The notes under the pieces are model-generated. The model did not search any database and was not told the origin of the DNA. It saw only the letters and a program-made list of their open reading frames with translations. Below, piece after piece: positions 50,418 through 60,355 of a stretch of 64,000 bases of DNA. The stretch is from Arthrobacter sp. AQ5-06 (GTDB lineage: Bacteria; Actinomycetota; Actinomycetes; Actinomycetales; Micrococcaceae). The stretch spans positions 48,785 to 112,784 of the forward strand of contig NZ_QMKP01000014.1 in assembly GCF_003287955.1 (NCBI RefSeq), in the 5' to 3' direction. A program made the translations under genes and the position numbers. How positions within the stretch are numbered: position 1 is the first letter of the stretch; each line of letters opens with the position of its first letter.

Positions 50418-52322
50418 TCAGACGAGGGAGTCCTTCCAGGCGCCATGGAGGTCTGCGAAGCGTCCGCCACCGCCGATGAGTTCTGCAGGGGTGCCGTCCT
50501 CGACCACGCGGCCGTCGTGGACCACCAGCACGCGGTCGGCAGTTTCGACGGTGGAGAGGCGGTGCGCGATGATCAGCGCAGTCCGGCCGCCGCCCGCAAC
50601 AGCAGAGCGCGGCGCCGCAGCAGCGCCCGGGGCACCTGCTGAACCCGCCGCGCCTGCCGAAGTGTCGGCGTCGGACGTTGCCCGCAGAAGGCGCGCCAGG
50701 CCGCTCTGTACGAGCCGCTCTGAGGGGATATCCAACGACGAGGTGGCCTCGTCCAGGATCAGGACCGCCGGCCGGGCCAGGAACGCCCGGGCGAAGCTGA
50801 TCAGCTGCCGTTGCCCGGAGGACACCCGGCCGCCGCGCTTGTTGACATCGGTGTCATAGCCCTCGGGGAGTTCGGTAATGAACTCGTGGGCGCCCACGGC
50901 CCCGGCAGCATCCTCGATTTCCGCCCGGGAAGCCTCCGGCCGGCCCAGGGCAATGTTGTCCGCCACGGAGCCACTGAACAGGAACGCCTCCTGCGTGACC
51001 ATCACGATGTTCCGGCGCAGGTCCGTGGTGGTCAGGTTGCGCAGGTCCACTCCATCCAGGGTCAGGGAGCCGGAGGAGACGTCGTAGAAGCGGGCGATCA
51101 GCTTCGCCAGGGTCGACTTGCCGGCGCCCGTTTGCCCCACCAGGGCCACGGTCTGGCCGGCGGGAATGTGCAGGTCCATGGTGGGGATGACCACCGGGCC
51201 GTCGCCGTAGCGGAACTCCACACTCTTGAAATCGATGGTGCCCCGGGCATCGCGGAGTGCCACAGGGTTTTTGGGCGGGCGAACCGTGGGAACCTCCTCC
51301 AGCAGGCCGGAGACCTTCTCCAAGGCCGCCTGGGCACTCTGGAAGGAGTTGTAGAACATGGCCATCTGGTCCACCGGCTGGAAGAAGCGTTTAGTGGAAA
51401 GGATCAGCGCCAGCAGGACGCCCACGGCAAGGTCCCCGCCAAGGACCCGGAACCCGCCGAACAGGAGCACTACGGCCACGCAGGCGTTGCCGATCAGCAC
51501 CAGGCCGGGCTGGAAGATGCCGTTGAGGTTGATGGAGCGCACTGTGACCAGGCGGTAGTCCTCGGACAACTGGCCGTACTTCGCGGCGTTCTCGGTTTCC
51601 TTGCGGAAAGCCTTCACGGCGCGGATCCCGGTCATGGTCTCCACAAAGTGCACAATCAAACGGGCGGAGACAACGCGGGACTCGCGGAATGCGATCTGGG
51701 AATGCTTCTGGTACCAGCGCGACAGGAAATACATGGGGACGCCCGCGGCCAGCACGATCAGCCCGCTGCGCCAGTCCAGGGCAAACACCGTGACAGCCGT
51801 GAAGACCATAAACAGCAGGCCCGAGGCCAGGGAGCTGACACCGGAGTCGAGGAGTTCCCGCAGCGCTTCCAGGTCCGAGGTTTGCCGGGCAATGATCCGG
51901 CCGGACGTGTACTTTTCGTGGAATTCCAGGCTCAGGCGCTGGGTGTGCCGGAAGACCCGGACACGCAGGTCCAGCAGCATCGACTGGCTGAGCCGCGCGG
52001 TGGAGGTGACGTACAGGGCGGTAAGTCCCGCCGTCGCGATCGCCGCGAGGAGGTAGGCGACGCCGGTGAACACGAGCGGGAGGTTATCGCCCGCCTGTAG
52101 CGCCGGAAGTGCGTGGTCGATGCCGAACGCGATCAGTGCCGGCCCGGCCACACGCGCGGCCTGGGACAGCACCACGGTGGCGATGGTCAGCCAGAACCTG
52201 AGCCGCACCGGACGGATCAGTGTGGCCAAAAGGGCGAGCGACCGCCGTCGTACGGTTTTGCTGTCCGCCTTGCTGAGGTGGGTGTTGTCCTCGTTGGCAG
52301 TGCCGAAGGTTGCGTTGCTCAT
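50418..52322 (-). CDS. ABC exporter half-transporter (membrane + ATPase), second subunit
   Basis: A 634-residue type IV exporter. Six-helix membrane domain, then ATPase with Walker [15 protein letters not shown], signature [16 protein letters not shown] and Walker [14 protein letters not shown]. Before the H-loop region [10 protein letters not shown] there is an Ala/Gly-rich insertion ([18 protein letters not shown]), unusual for the family and perhaps a flexible loop. It overlaps its partner gene by 4 bases, pointing to a heterodimer. Substrate unknown (drug, lipid or peptide). Confidence 0.92.
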   Translation of the reverse strand: MSNATFGTANEDNTHLSKADSKTVRRRSLALLATLIRPVRLRFWLTIATVVLSQAARVAGPALIAFGIDHALPALQAGDNLPLVFTGVAYLLAAIATAGLTALYVTSTARLSQSMLLDLRVRVFRHTQRLSLEFHEKYTSGRIIARQTSDLEALRELLDSGVSSLASGLLFMVFTAVTVFALDWRSGLIVLAAGVPMYFLSRWYQKHSQIAFRESRVVSARLIVHFVETMTGIRAVKAFRKETENAAKYGQLSEDYRLVTVRSINLNGIFQPGLVLIGNACVAVVLLFGGFRVLGGDLAVGVLLALILSTKRFFQPVDQMAMFYNSFQSAQAALEKVSGLLEEVPTVRPPKNPVALRDARGTIDFKSVEFRYGDGPVVIPTMDLHIPAGQTVALVGQTGAGKSTLAKLIARFYDVSSGSLTLDGVDLRNLTTTDLRRNIVMVTQEAFLFSGSVADNIALGRPEASRAEIEDAAGAVGAHEFITELPEGYDTDVNKRGGRVSSGQRQLISFARAFLARPAVLILDEATSSLDIPSERLVQSGLARLLRATSDADTSAGAAGSAGAPGAAAAPRSAVAGGGRTALIIAHRLSTVETADRVLVVHDGRVVEDGTPAELIGGGGRFADLHGAWKDSLV

Positions 52323-54145
52323 CGGATGCTGTCCTCTGCCTCTGCCTCTGCCTCTGCCTCGTCCTCAAGCTCCGACAGTTCCGAATCCAGGTCCCGTGGT
52401 TCCTGGTCCAGGCTGGCGATGACATAGCGGTAATGGGGGTTGTGGGCCAGGAGTTCGGTGTGGGTTCCGACGGCGGCGATCCGGCCTTCCTCGAGCAGCG
52501 CCACACGGTCGGCCAGCGCCACGGTGGACGGGCGGTGGGCGACGATCAGCGTGGTGGTGTCCTTCAGGACCGCGCGGAGCCGGGTCTCCACGAGCTCCTC
52601 GGTGTGCACGTCCAGGGCCGACAGCGGGTCGTCCAGCACCAGGACCCGGGGCCGCGCAGCGATGGCCCGGGCAAGGGCAATCCGCTGCCGCTGCCCGCCG
52701 GACAGGCTCAGGCCCTCCTCGCCGATGAGGGTGTCCACGCCCTCCGGCAGCGAATACGCGAACTGCGCCTGCGCCACATCCAGCGCTTCGTCCAGGGCTT
52801 CCTCGGTCCGGTCCGGCGCCCCGAGGAGCACATTGTCGCGGACGGAATTGGAGAACAGCGTGGTGTCCTCGAACGCGACGCCCACCACGCGCCGGAGCCC
52901 GTCGACGTCGAACTCGCGCAGGTCCACGCCGTCGATGGTGATGGAACCGTCGGTGACGTCGTACAGGCGCGGGACCAGCTGGATCAATGCGCTCTTACCG
53001 CTGCCTGTGATGCCCACCAGTGCCATTGTTTCGCCCGGCCGGACATCCAGGGTGATCTCTTTGAGGATGGGCTTGTCCGGTGCGTCCTCGAACGCGAACG
53101 TGGCGTTGTTGAAGCTGAGCGCGCCCTTGAGCTGCGATGGGGTGCGCGGCTCCGGGGGACTGGTGATGGTGTTGACCGAATCCATGACCTCGAAGTGGCG
53201 GTCGACGGCGGATTTGGCGGTGAGCGCCATGGCCAGCAGCATGCCGGAGAATTCCACCGGCGCCGCGATGACCGCGGCGGTGGCGAAGAAGGCCACCAGG
53301 GCGCCGATGCTCAGTTGGCCGCTGGCGCAGAGCATGACGCCCACCACCAGCCCTGCGCCGAGCGCGAGTTCGGGCAGAAGGGTAACCACCATGGTGAAAG
53401 TGGCCTGGTGCTTCGCCTTCACGATCTCGGTCTGGCGGAGTTCCTCGGCCTGCTCGTTGAAGTTCTCCAGGGCCTCGCGGCTGCGGCCGAAGGCCTTCAG
53501 GACGCGGATGCCGTGGACGGATTCCTCCACCGTGGTGGCGAGGTCGCCGGCCTGGTCCTGGCTCCGCCGCGCAACCTTGCTGAAGCGGGTCCGGAACCGG
53601 AATCCGTACGCCATGATGGGCACCGCTGCGCCCAGGAAGATCAGGGCCAGCTGCCAGCTCATGGAGAACATAACCACAATGCCGATGACTACAGTGAGCG
53701 TGGTGACCACCAGCATGATGGCACCGAAAGCCATCCAGCGGCGGAGGAAGTTCAGGTCCGTCATGGCGCGCGAAAGCAGTTGGCCGGAGCCCCAGCGGTC
53801 GTGGAAGGACACGGTCAGGTCCTGCAGGTGCCCGTACAGCGAGACCCTCATCCGGGTTTCCACAGTGGTGGCCGGGTTGATCACAAACTGCCGGCGGAGG
53901 GCCACAAGTCCGGCCTCGGCGATGCCCAGGATCAGGATTACGACGGCGGCAGTCCAGACGGCGTCCGACGCGCCACCGCGTTTGAGGGACTCATTTACGA
54001 GGACCCGCAGCACCTGCGGGATGGTCAGCGCGACGAGGCTGGCCAGAAGTGCGCAGAGTAGCCCCATCACAAGCCGGGGGATGATCGGCCTCACATGAGG
54101 ATAAAGACGGCTGATGGATCTGAAAAATGAGGTCTGCTTGGCCAT
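52319..54145 (-). CDS. ABC exporter half-transporter, first subunit
   Basis: A 608-residue membrane-ATPase fusion. Walker [15 protein letters not shown], signature [15 protein letters not shown], and [18 protein letters not shown], where the residue after Walker B is Asp rather than the catalytic Glu. This suggests an asymmetric heterodimer with one degenerate ATP site here and the complete one in the partner. The C-terminus is an EAEAEAE tail encoded by hexanucleotide repeats (52333-52360). Confidence 0.92.
   Translation of the reverse strand: MAKQTSFFRSISRLYPHVRPIIPRLVMGLLCALLASLVALTIPQVLRVLVNESLKRGGASDAVWTAAVVILILGIAEAGLVALRRQFVINPATTVETRMRVSLYGHLQDLTVSFHDRWGSGQLLSRAMTDLNFLRRWMAFGAIMLVVTTLTVVIGIVVMFSMSWQLALIFLGAAVPIMAYGFRFRTRFSKVARRSQDQAGDLATTVEESVHGIRVLKAFGRSREALENFNEQAEELRQTEIVKAKHQATFTMVVTLLPELALGAGLVVGVMLCASGQLSIGALVAFFATAAVIAAPVEFSGMLLAMALTAKSAVDRHFEVMDSVNTITSPPEPRTPSQLKGALSFNNATFAFEDAPDKPILKEITLDVRPGETMALVGITGSGKSALIQLVPRLYDVTDGSITIDGVDLREFDVDGLRRVVGVAFEDTTLFSNSVRDNVLLGAPDRTEEALDEALDVAQAQFAYSLPEGVDTLIGEEGLSLSGGQRQRIALARAIAARPRVLVLDDPLSALDVHTEELVETRLRAVLKDTTTLIVAHRPSTVALADRVALLEEGRIAAVGTHTELLAHNPHYRYVIASLDQEPRDLDSELSELEDEAEAEAEAEDSIR
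52333..52360 (-). repeat. CCTCTG hexanucleotide microsatellite
   Basis: About 4.7 copies of CCTCTG (+ strand) encode the acidic EAEAEAE tail of the ABC subunit just before the overlap with its partner gene. Length changes by slippage would keep the frame and alter only tail length. Confidence 0.9.
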
Positions 54146-54226
54146 GCCCGCTTCTCAAGCTCTAAATCGAATGTAGTTTCCCTTAGCAACTACCCTATGC
54201 CATGGCGTGAGCCGTTTCACACGTAC

Positions 54227-55174
54227 TTATTCGGGGGAGGTGAGCGTCAGCAGGACGGCCTCAGGCTTGCATGCGATACGGATGGGCGCGAACCGGGAGG
54301 TGCCGATGCCGCCTGAGACGTTGACCGGCGTCGTACGTCCATTGCTTTCCCAGTTGTTGAGTCCCTTGGCCCGCCACGTGGGGAGGTCGCAGTTGGCCAC
54401 CAGGGCGCCGTAGCCGGGGATGCAGAGCTGGCCGCCGTGGGTGTGGCCCGCCAACAGCAGGTCAGCGCCGTCCCGTGTGAAGTGGTCCAGGACCCGCTGG
54501 TAGGGGGCGTGGACGACCGCAACCCGGAGGTGCGCGTTCTCGTCCTGGTCACGGGTGCCGCGGGGCCAGCCCGCGTAGCGCTCCCGGCCCAAGTGCGGAT
54601 CGTCCACGCCGGAGAAGTCGAAACGGATCCCTTTCAACACCACCGATTGGTGCCGGTTGGTGAGGTCCACCCAGCCGCCCATGCCGAAGCCTGACCGCAG
54701 CCGCGGCCAGTCCAGTTCGATTGGTTTGGGTGTGGGCTTGGATGGGCTCAGCAGGTAGGAGGCGGGGTTTTTGAAGCTCGGGCCGTAGTAGTCGTTGGAC
54801 CCCGGGACGAATACGCCGGGAAATTCCAGGAGCGGGCGCAGTGCCTTGAGCAGGGGCTCCACCGCCTTGACGTGGCTGAGGTTGTCCCCGGTGTTGACCA
54901 CCAGGTCCGGCTCCAGCGACGCCAGCGACTCAAGCCAACCTGCCTTGGTGTCCTGGCCCGGGACGAAGTGGATGTCGCTCAGGTGCAGGACGCGGAAGGT
55001 CGCGTGGCCTGCCGGGAGGATGGGCAGTGTCTCCTCGCGCAGGACAAACTGGTTCTTCTCCCACAGCCCGTACCCGAAGGCCGCGAGGCCCGCTGCGGTG
55101 GCGGCGGCAGCGGTGACGGCAAAGCCGCGCCCGATGTTCCGGACGCGGCTGGCCAAAGCCTGGCTGACTGGCAT
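54227..55174 (-). CDS. Membrane-anchored metallophosphoesterase
   Basis: A 315-residue calcineurin-like enzyme with an N-terminal anchor helix and the metal motifs HLSDIHFVPG, NTGDNLSH, GSNDYYG and AGHTHGGQL. It is the counterpart of Mycobacterium Rv3683, next to the penicillin-binding protein gene in the same order (6 bp apart here), so a cell-envelope role is plausible. Confidence 0.9.
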   Translation of the reverse strand: MPVSQALASRVRNIGRGFAVTAAAATAAGLAAFGYGLWEKNQFVLREETLPILPAGHATFRVLHLSDIHFVPGQDTKAGWLESLASLEPDLVVNTGDNLSHVKAVEPLLKALRPLLEFPGVFVPGSNDYYGPSFKNPASYLLSPSKPTPKPIELDWPRLRSGFGMGGWVDLTNRHQSVVLKGIRFDFSGVDDPHLGRERYAGWPRGTRDQDENAHLRVAVVHAPYQRVLDHFTRDGADLLLAGHTHGGQLCIPGYGALVANCDLPTWRAKGLNNWESNGRTTPVNVSGGIGTSRFAPIRIACKPEAVLLTLTSPE

Positions 55175-55180
55175 GGGCTA

Positions 55181-57463
55181 CTAGCCGTTGCCGTTTCCGG
55201 GCTTGCTCGGTGCGGGAGACGGCGCGGTGGAGGGCTGAGTGGACGGCTGGGGAGACGGCGTTGACGGAGTAGTCCGGGCAGGCGTTCCGTTCACCATGTT
55301 GGTGGGCGGGGCCGTGAACGGGTTGGTGCCGTACGCCGGAGCGACCTGGGCCATGTACTTGGAAAACATGGGACCGGCGATCATGTAACCGTCGATCGAC
55401 TCATAGAACTTTCCGTTGATCGTCAGATTACGGCCCGGACGGAGCTGGTCACCCAGCGGGTCACCGAACCAGGCCGCGGTGGCCACGCCGGTGGTGTAAC
55501 CAACCACCCAGGTGGAGCCGTTGGTGTCGTTGGTGCCGGTCTTGGCAGCCACCGGGAAGTTGGTCTTGGTGGAGAGCCGCGGCTGGATGAGGGCGCCGGA
55601 ACCGCCGTTCAGGACTTCCTGCATGGCGTAGGCAACGCCCCGGGCGACCTCCGGTTTGACGGCATCGCGGCACGTGGTGGCCTGGGCCGGGAGCTGCGCG
55701 CCTGTCTGGTCCGTGACGGACGTGATGGCGATGGGCTCGCAGTACTTGCCGTCGTTGGCGAACGTGGCGAAGGCGGAAGCCATGGTCAGCGGTGCCGTCT
55801 GCGTGGAGCCGATCAGGTTACCCAGCCGGGTCATGGGGACCTGGGGGTTCGGATCGGTGATCTTGCCGTCCTCGTCCACTGACGGCAGGCCGCCGTGGAT
55901 GCCCACGGCGTCGACGATCTTCTGGATGCCGCAGAGGTCCACCTGGGCCGCGGAGGCGAACGTTGCTGTGTTGATGGAGTTCATCAGGCCGTACAGGACC
56001 GTCATGCCCCGGTAGTAGCCTTCGTCGGAGTTCTGCAGGTCGAAGCTGCCGGGCACCCTGGCGTCATAGAATCCGTCGGTGGGAGTCGGGCAGGTGTTCT
56101 TCCAAGGGGAGCCTTGGGGGTAGCGCCGCGTCGCCGCATTGATGTTCGTGTTCATGGCTTTGCCCTCATTGAGCCATTCGGTGAACGTGAAGGGCTTCAT
56201 GGTGGAGCCGGGCTGGAATCCGCCCAGGCCGTTGAGGTCGTTGCCGTCCTTGTCCAGCTTGTCCACGTTGAAGTTCTGCGTCTGGTTGAACTTGCCTTCG
56301 GTAGGCAGATACGAGGTGTTCTGTGCCATGTTCAGGATCTTGCCGGTGTTGGGCTGCACAGAGACGATGGACGCGCCCCAGTTGTCCGCATTGACGCCGG
56401 CCGCCGCATCCGACTCGGCCTGTGCAACGTTCTGGGCGTTGACGTCCAGCGTGGTGGTGATGGTCAGGCCGCCGCGGAAGATGCTATTGATGCGCTCCTC
56501 CGAGGTCGCACCGTAGGCCGGGTTGTTCAGCAACAGGTGAAGCACGTAGTCGCAGAAGTAAGGTGCCGTGGTGGCGTATGCGCAGCCCTGACGTGAGGGC
56601 GTGACCTTCGGCTCCACCGGGGTGGCCACGGCGGCGTCGTGATCGGCCTGGGTGATCTTTCCCTGGTCCAGCATGAGGCCCAGCACCAGGTCGCGGCGCT
56701 GTTTGGCGTTCTCCGGGTTGGTGACTGGATCAAACGCTGCCGGGCTGTTGACGAGCCCGGCAAGGAGTGCTGCCTGCGGGAGGGTCAGATCCTTGGCCGT
56801 GGTGCTGAAGAAGAGTTTGGACGCGGCCTCGATGCCGTAGGCGTCACGGTTGAAGAAGACGATGTTGAGGTATCCCTCGAGGATCTGCTCCTTGGAGAAT
56901 TCCTTCTCCAGGGCGATCGCGAGCTTCATTTCGCGAAGCTTGTCTCCCACGCCCTTGTTAACACCGTTGAGCTTGATGTCGTCAGTGTTTCCCTCGGCGG
57001 CGAGGTTGGCGTTGAGCACGTTGTTCACATACTGCTGGGTGATGGTGGAGGCACCCTGTTTGTTGCCGCGGGCCGTGCTGACCATGGCGCGGAGGATGCC
57101 GGTGGTATCCACACCGCCATGCTCGTAGAACCGGCCGTCTTCGACAGCGATGATGGCTTCCTTCATGAACGGCGAGATCTGGTCGAGGGCAACCTTGGTC
57201 CGGTTTTCCTCGTAGAGGTTCGCGATCAGGCTGCCGTCCGCGGCGAGGATCCGGGTGGACTGGCTGGGCGGGTCCACCTGCAGCTCTGCCGGGAGGGTAT
57301 CGAAGAACTCGATCGAACCGCTTGCCGCGCTGCCGGAAACGGCCGCGGCCGGGACCAGCAGGCCCGCCACCAGGACACCACAAATCGCGCTCACACCAAG
57401 GAAACCAAAAATCTTTCCGAGGGTAGTGGCCGTGTCGAAAATGGGGTTCTTACGAGTCACCAT
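55181..57463 (-). CDS. Class A penicillin-binding protein (PonA2-like)
   Basis: A 760-residue bifunctional peptidoglycan synthase. N-terminal helix, GT51 domain with AVEDGRFYEHGGVD and GASTITQQYVNN, then a transpeptidase with SxxK in GSTMKPFTF, SxN in LMNSINTATF and KTG in AAKTGTND. The C-terminus is a Pro/Ser/Thr-rich tail (TPSTPSPQPSTQPSTAP) without a visible PASTA domain. Start at ATG 57461-57463. It is in an operon with the metallophosphoesterase gene and in synteny with Mycobacterium ponA2. Confidence 0.93.
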   Translation of the reverse strand: MVTRKNPIFDTATTLGKIFGFLGVSAICGVLVAGLLVPAAAVSGSAASGSIEFFDTLPAELQVDPPSQSTRILAADGSLIANLYEENRTKVALDQISPFMKEAIIAVEDGRFYEHGGVDTTGILRAMVSTARGNKQGASTITQQYVNNVLNANLAAEGNTDDIKLNGVNKGVGDKLREMKLAIALEKEFSKEQILEGYLNIVFFNRDAYGIEAASKLFFSTTAKDLTLPQAALLAGLVNSPAAFDPVTNPENAKQRRDLVLGLMLDQGKITQADHDAAVATPVEPKVTPSRQGCAYATTAPYFCDYVLHLLLNNPAYGATSEERINSIFRGGLTITTTLDVNAQNVAQAESDAAAGVNADNWGASIVSVQPNTGKILNMAQNTSYLPTEGKFNQTQNFNVDKLDKDGNDLNGLGGFQPGSTMKPFTFTEWLNEGKAMNTNINAATRRYPQGSPWKNTCPTPTDGFYDARVPGSFDLQNSDEGYYRGMTVLYGLMNSINTATFASAAQVDLCGIQKIVDAVGIHGGLPSVDEDGKITDPNPQVPMTRLGNLIGSTQTAPLTMASAFATFANDGKYCEPIAITSVTDQTGAQLPAQATTCRDAVKPEVARGVAYAMQEVLNGGSGALIQPRLSTKTNFPVAAKTGTNDTNGSTWVVGYTTGVATAAWFGDPLGDQLRPGRNLTINGKFYESIDGYMIAGPMFSKYMAQVAPAYGTNPFTAPPTNMVNGTPARTTPSTPSPQPSTQPSTAPSPAPSKPGNGNG

Positions 57464-57500
57464 GTTTTCCACTTTACCGGCAACGACTAGTCTTTAGCTC

Positions 57501-57656
57501 ATGACCAAATGGGAGTACGCGACGATTCCGCTCATTATTCACGCTACTAAGCAGATTCTGGACCAGTGGGGAGAGGACGGCTGGGAGCTCGTCCAGGTAG
57601 TCACCGGACCGGACGGCAACGGCCTGGTTGCCTACCTCAAGAGGGAGAAGCAGTAG
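57501..57656 (+). CDS. DUF4177-like small protein
   Basis: A 51-residue protein MTKWEYATIPLIIHATKQIL ... WGEDGWELVQVV ... NGLVAYLKREKQ. The WEY ... DGWELV ... KR pattern is DUF4177. It occupies the place of Mycobacterium Rv3678A, directly before the RidA gene (next ATG 2 bases after its stop). Function unknown; its position is strongly conserved, so it likely works with RidA or the envelope genes. Confidence 0.85.
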   Translation: MTKWEYATIPLIIHATKQILDQWGEDGWELVQVVTGPDGNGLVAYLKREKQ

Positions 57657-57658
57657 CA

Positions 57659-58216
57659 ATGAGCACCCCCGCAGAGACCACGTCCGGCCCTGTATCCACG
57701 CCGGAAAACGCGTCTGATCCAGCGCCAGTTTCCGCCGTCGAGCAGCGCCTCGCCGAGCTGGGACTGACCCTCCCCGAGGTGGCCGCTCCCGTCGCCGCCT
57801 ACGTGCCGGCCGTCATCACTGGCAGCCATGTTTACACCTCCGGCCAGCTGCCGTTTATTAACGGCAAACTCGAAGCAACCGGCAAGGTCTCCACCGGCAC
57901 AGAGGGAGCCTCCGACGAGCCCACCGTGTCGCCGGAGGACGCCAAGGCCTACGCGGCTGTCTGCGCCATCAACGCGCTGGCGGCCATCAAGAGCGTCATC
58001 GGCGATCTGGACCGCATCACCCGCATCGTCAAGGTGGTGGGCTTCGTGTCCTCCGATCCGGCCTTCACCGGACAGCCCGGCGTCATCAACGGTGCGTCCG
58101 AGCTCCTCGGCCAGGTCTTTGGTGACGCAGGCCGGCACGCCCGCTCCGCCGTCGGCGTGTCGGTCCTTCCGCTCGACTCTCCCGTAGAGGTCGAACTGAT
58201 CGCTGAATTCAGCTAA
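57659..58216 (+). CDS. RidA family protein
   Basis: A 185-residue YjgF/RidA-fold protein (VITGSHVYTSGQLPF, CAINALAAIKSVIGDLDRI, VKVVGFV, RSAVGVSVLPLDSPVEVEL). It lacks the canonical catalytic Arg context of enamine deaminases of the first subgroup, so it may be a divergent member (COG0251 subgroup like Rv3678c). An N-terminal Ser/Pro/Ala extension of about 25 residues precedes the fold. Confidence 0.87.
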   Translation: MSTPAETTSGPVSTPENASDPAPVSAVEQRLAELGLTLPEVAAPVAAYVPAVITGSHVYTSGQLPFINGKLEATGKVSTGTEGASDEPTVSPEDAKAYAAVCAINALAAIKSVIGDLDRITRIVKVVGFVSSDPAFTGQPGVINGASELLGQVFGDAGRHARSAVGVSVLPLDSPVEVELIAEFS

Positions 58217-58233
58217 GGACCCGGTTCACTCAA

Positions 58234-59145
58234 TTGCCTCAGCTCGCCCGACGCTTGTTTGCTCTTCCTCCGGATCTTGAAGGGGCTGCCCAAAGCTGGC
58301 TCGAACACGGCGAGCGGACCCCGCGTGCTGCCCGCTACGCATCGTCCGTGGTGCTTCTGCGGGACTCGCCCACCGGCCTGGAGACGTGGCTGGGTTACCG
58401 GCCGGGCTCCTCGCCGCTGGGCGTCCTCGCGTTCCCCGGAGGTTCCCTGGAGGCGTCCGACAACGACGCCGTCAGCTGGCTGGGCCCCTCACCCCAGCAT
58501 TGGGCCGAGCAGATGGGGACGGACGACGTCGGGCTGGCGCGCCGCCACGTGGTGGGCGCCATCCGCGAGCTGTTTGAGGAAACCGGCGTGCTCCTGGCCG
58601 GGCCGGACATGTCCACCACCGTGGAAGGCACGTCAACGCACGACTGGATGCGTGCGCGTGTGGCCGTCGCCGACCAGGAGAAGACTTTCACGGAGCTGCT
58701 CGCCAAGCGGGGACTCTCGCTGCGGACCGACCTGCTGAAGCCGCTCGTCAACTGGCGCAGCCCGGACTTCGCGCACCGCCGCTTCGACACCCGCTATTTC
58801 GCGGCCACCGTCCCTATGAACCAGCAGCCCGGCCTGTTGGAGAGCAAAGGCGTCTGGGGCCGCTGGGTGTGCGCCACCCAAGCCATCGCCGCGCGCAGCA
58901 CCACTACCCTGGGCGATGAGGCGGGCCAGGAGAACACCGTGGGCCTCACCCTCGGCCAGCTCCTGGTGCCGGGCTCGGAGATCATGCTCGAGAAGATGGC
59001 TGCCGCGAACGGCTGCATCGCCTACCTCAGCTACAAGCGCAAACCCCACGTGTATCAGGCACGGCTCGTCGAAGAAGAGGGCACGCTTATGCTCGAAGTC
59101 GAGGCCGCCAAAACCGTAGCCGGAGACCCCCAGCGCGAACGCTAG
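58234..59145 (+). CDS. NUDIX hydrolase (NUDT19-like)
   Basis: A 303-residue NUDIX enzyme with the split Nudix box FPGGSLEASDND ... ARRHVVGAIRELFEETGVLL, the long insertion typical of NUDT19/CoA-type enzymes. TTG start at 58234, 17 bp after the RidA stop. It may hydrolyse CoA derivatives or nucleotide metabolites. Part of the conserved Crp-region operon. Confidence 0.85.
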   Translation: MPQLARRLFALPPDLEGAAQSWLEHGERTPRAARYASSVVLLRDSPTGLETWLGYRPGSSPLGVLAFPGGSLEASDNDAVSWLGPSPQHWAEQMGTDDVGLARRHVVGAIRELFEETGVLLAGPDMSTTVEGTSTHDWMRARVAVADQEKTFTELLAKRGLSLRTDLLKPLVNWRSPDFAHRRFDTRYFAATVPMNQQPGLLESKGVWGRWVCATQAIAARSTTTLGDEAGQENTVGLTLGQLLVPGSEIMLEKMAAANGCIAYLSYKRKPHVYQARLVEEEGTLMLEVEAAKTVAGDPQRER

Positions 59146-59413
59146 GCCCACGCGCGGCTTGAGTCCGCCGGACAGCGGCCCTTCGCCGTCGCTTAGACAC
59201 GATCGAAAGGCGGCACTCCGGTCGCTGAGCGACCTCCTTGCCGCGTTCGATCGCGATGCGCTCCTACGCGAAAGACCGCCGCCCAGCCCGAACGCTCCAT
59301 CACTTGAAGACGCCAAAAAGGCCCTGAGGGTGGCATCCGGAAGCGTGCGTCAAAGCGACGAAGGAGCAGCACGCGGAGGAGGTCAGCCTCAGGGCCTCAA
59401 CTGGTGAAAGGGA
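59146..59413. other. Convergent intergenic region between NUDIX and Crp genes
   Basis: It contains the structured element described at 59320-59396. The first half has an open frame from TTG 59159 that I do not consider coding: no ribosome-binding site, and its 3' part runs through the structured element. In related genomes, as I recall, nth or a metallo-hydrolase gene lies near here; neither is present. Confidence 0.55.
59320..59396. repeat. Structured dispersed element, copy 1
   Basis: A 10-bp outer stem (59320-59329 with 59387-59396) encloses a core of about 49 bases (59335-59383) starting ATCCGGAAGCGTGCGTCA. Inside the core, GCGTGC pairs with GCACGC and an apical hairpin reads GCGAC-GAA-GGAGC, with a possible tandem G-A pair. 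The core recurs at 63777-63826 inside a different outer stem. Confidence 0.85.
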
Positions 59414-60091
59414 CTAGCGGGAGCGCTGGCGGAGGCGCTGCATGTCCAGGATCACTACGGCACGGGCTTCGAGGCGGAGCCAGCCGCGCTGGACGAACTC
59501 TGCCAGGGCCTTGTTGACCGTCTCGCGGGAGGCGCCTACCAGCTGGGCCAGCTCTTCCTGGGTGAGCTCGTGGGCTACCAGGACGCCGTCCGTTGCCGGG
59601 CGGCCGAAGCGGTCGGCCAGATCGAGCAGGGCCTTGGCCACGCGGCCGGGGACGTCGGAAAACACCAGGTCCGAGAGCGAATCGTTGGTGCGGCGCAGGC
59701 GACGGGCCAGGGCCTGCAGCAGCTGGGCCGAAACCTCGGGGCGCGTCCGCAGCAGGGCGTTGAGGCTTTCGTTCTTCAGGCCCGCCAGGCGGGTTTCGGA
59801 GACGGCCGTGGCCGTGGCCGTGCGGGGGCTGGGGTCAAAGAGTGCCATTTCGCCGAACAGTTCACCCGGGCCCAGGATGGCGAGCAGGGACTCCCTGCCA
59901 TCGGGGGACGTGCGGCCCAGCTTCACCTTGCCGGAGACGATGAAGTAGAGCTGGTCGCCCTGGTCGCCCTCGCGGAATACTGATGCACCGCGGGAGAGGT
60001 CCACCTCGGTCAGCTCGTCCGTCAGCAGTCGGAATGCTTCGTCGTCGAGCGTGGCAAATAGGGGTGCTCGGCGCAGTACCTCGATGTCCAT
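59414..60091 (-). CDS. crp: Crp/Fnr-family global regulator (Crp/GlxR-like)
   Basis: A 225-residue regulator. N-terminal cyclic-nucleotide-binding domain with FIVSGKVKLGRTSPDGRE and GELFGEMALFDPSPRTATA (phosphate-binding cassette), C-terminal winged HTH with LTQEELAQLVGASRETVNKA. This is the cAMP-responsive Crp (Rv3676/GlxR) of actinobacteria. It is encoded on the - strand, next to NUDIX and MarP genes. A TGTGACGTACTTGGCA half-site upstream (60158-60173) could be an autoregulatory site. Confidence 0.93.
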   Translation of the reverse strand: MDIEVLRRAPLFATLDDEAFRLLTDELTEVDLSRGASVFREGDQGDQLYFIVSGKVKLGRTSPDGRESLLAILGPGELFGEMALFDPSPRTATATAVSETRLAGLKNESLNALLRTRPEVSAQLLQALARRLRRTNDSLSDLVFSDVPGRVAKALLDLADRFGRPATDGVLVAHELTQEELAQLVGASRETVNKALAEFVQRGWLRLEARAVVILDMQRLRQRSR

Positions 60092-60355
60092 GAAATCTCC
60101 TGAATAAAAAGTGTCGGCTGTGGCGCTTTTGCCATTGTTTCAGAATTTTCAAGGTTCTGTGACGTACTTGGCAGCGGAAACGCCGCTGACAGTGTGTAAT
60201 GCGGGCACGATCCGGTGCCCGGCCGCGCCCGGGGTGTGATTTTCACGACTGAACGTGATGCGAACCTTCCCCGAGTGGGCGGGGGACTGGCGCCCACAGA
60301 ACAATGTCAGCCTGCGCCACTAGAATTGGGTCTCAACCGTACTAGAGGAGCGTCA
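60092..60355. promoter_or_regulatory. Divergent promoter region between crp and marP
   Basis: 264 bp with one candidate Crp half-site (TGTGACGTA at 60158) and a short inverted repeat GTGATTTTCAC around 60236-60246. No gene is seen. Crp autoregulation and control of marP are possible. Confidence 0.4.

Noticed and set aside
52310..54061. Two long + strand frames opposite the ABC exporter subunit
   Set aside because: Both are shadows of the real - strand gene, with codon composition of antisense frames and no domain.
59159..59407. An 82-codon frame after the NUDIX gene
   Set aside because: TTG start without a ribosome-binding site, low-complexity Pro/Ser sequence, and it runs through the structured element.
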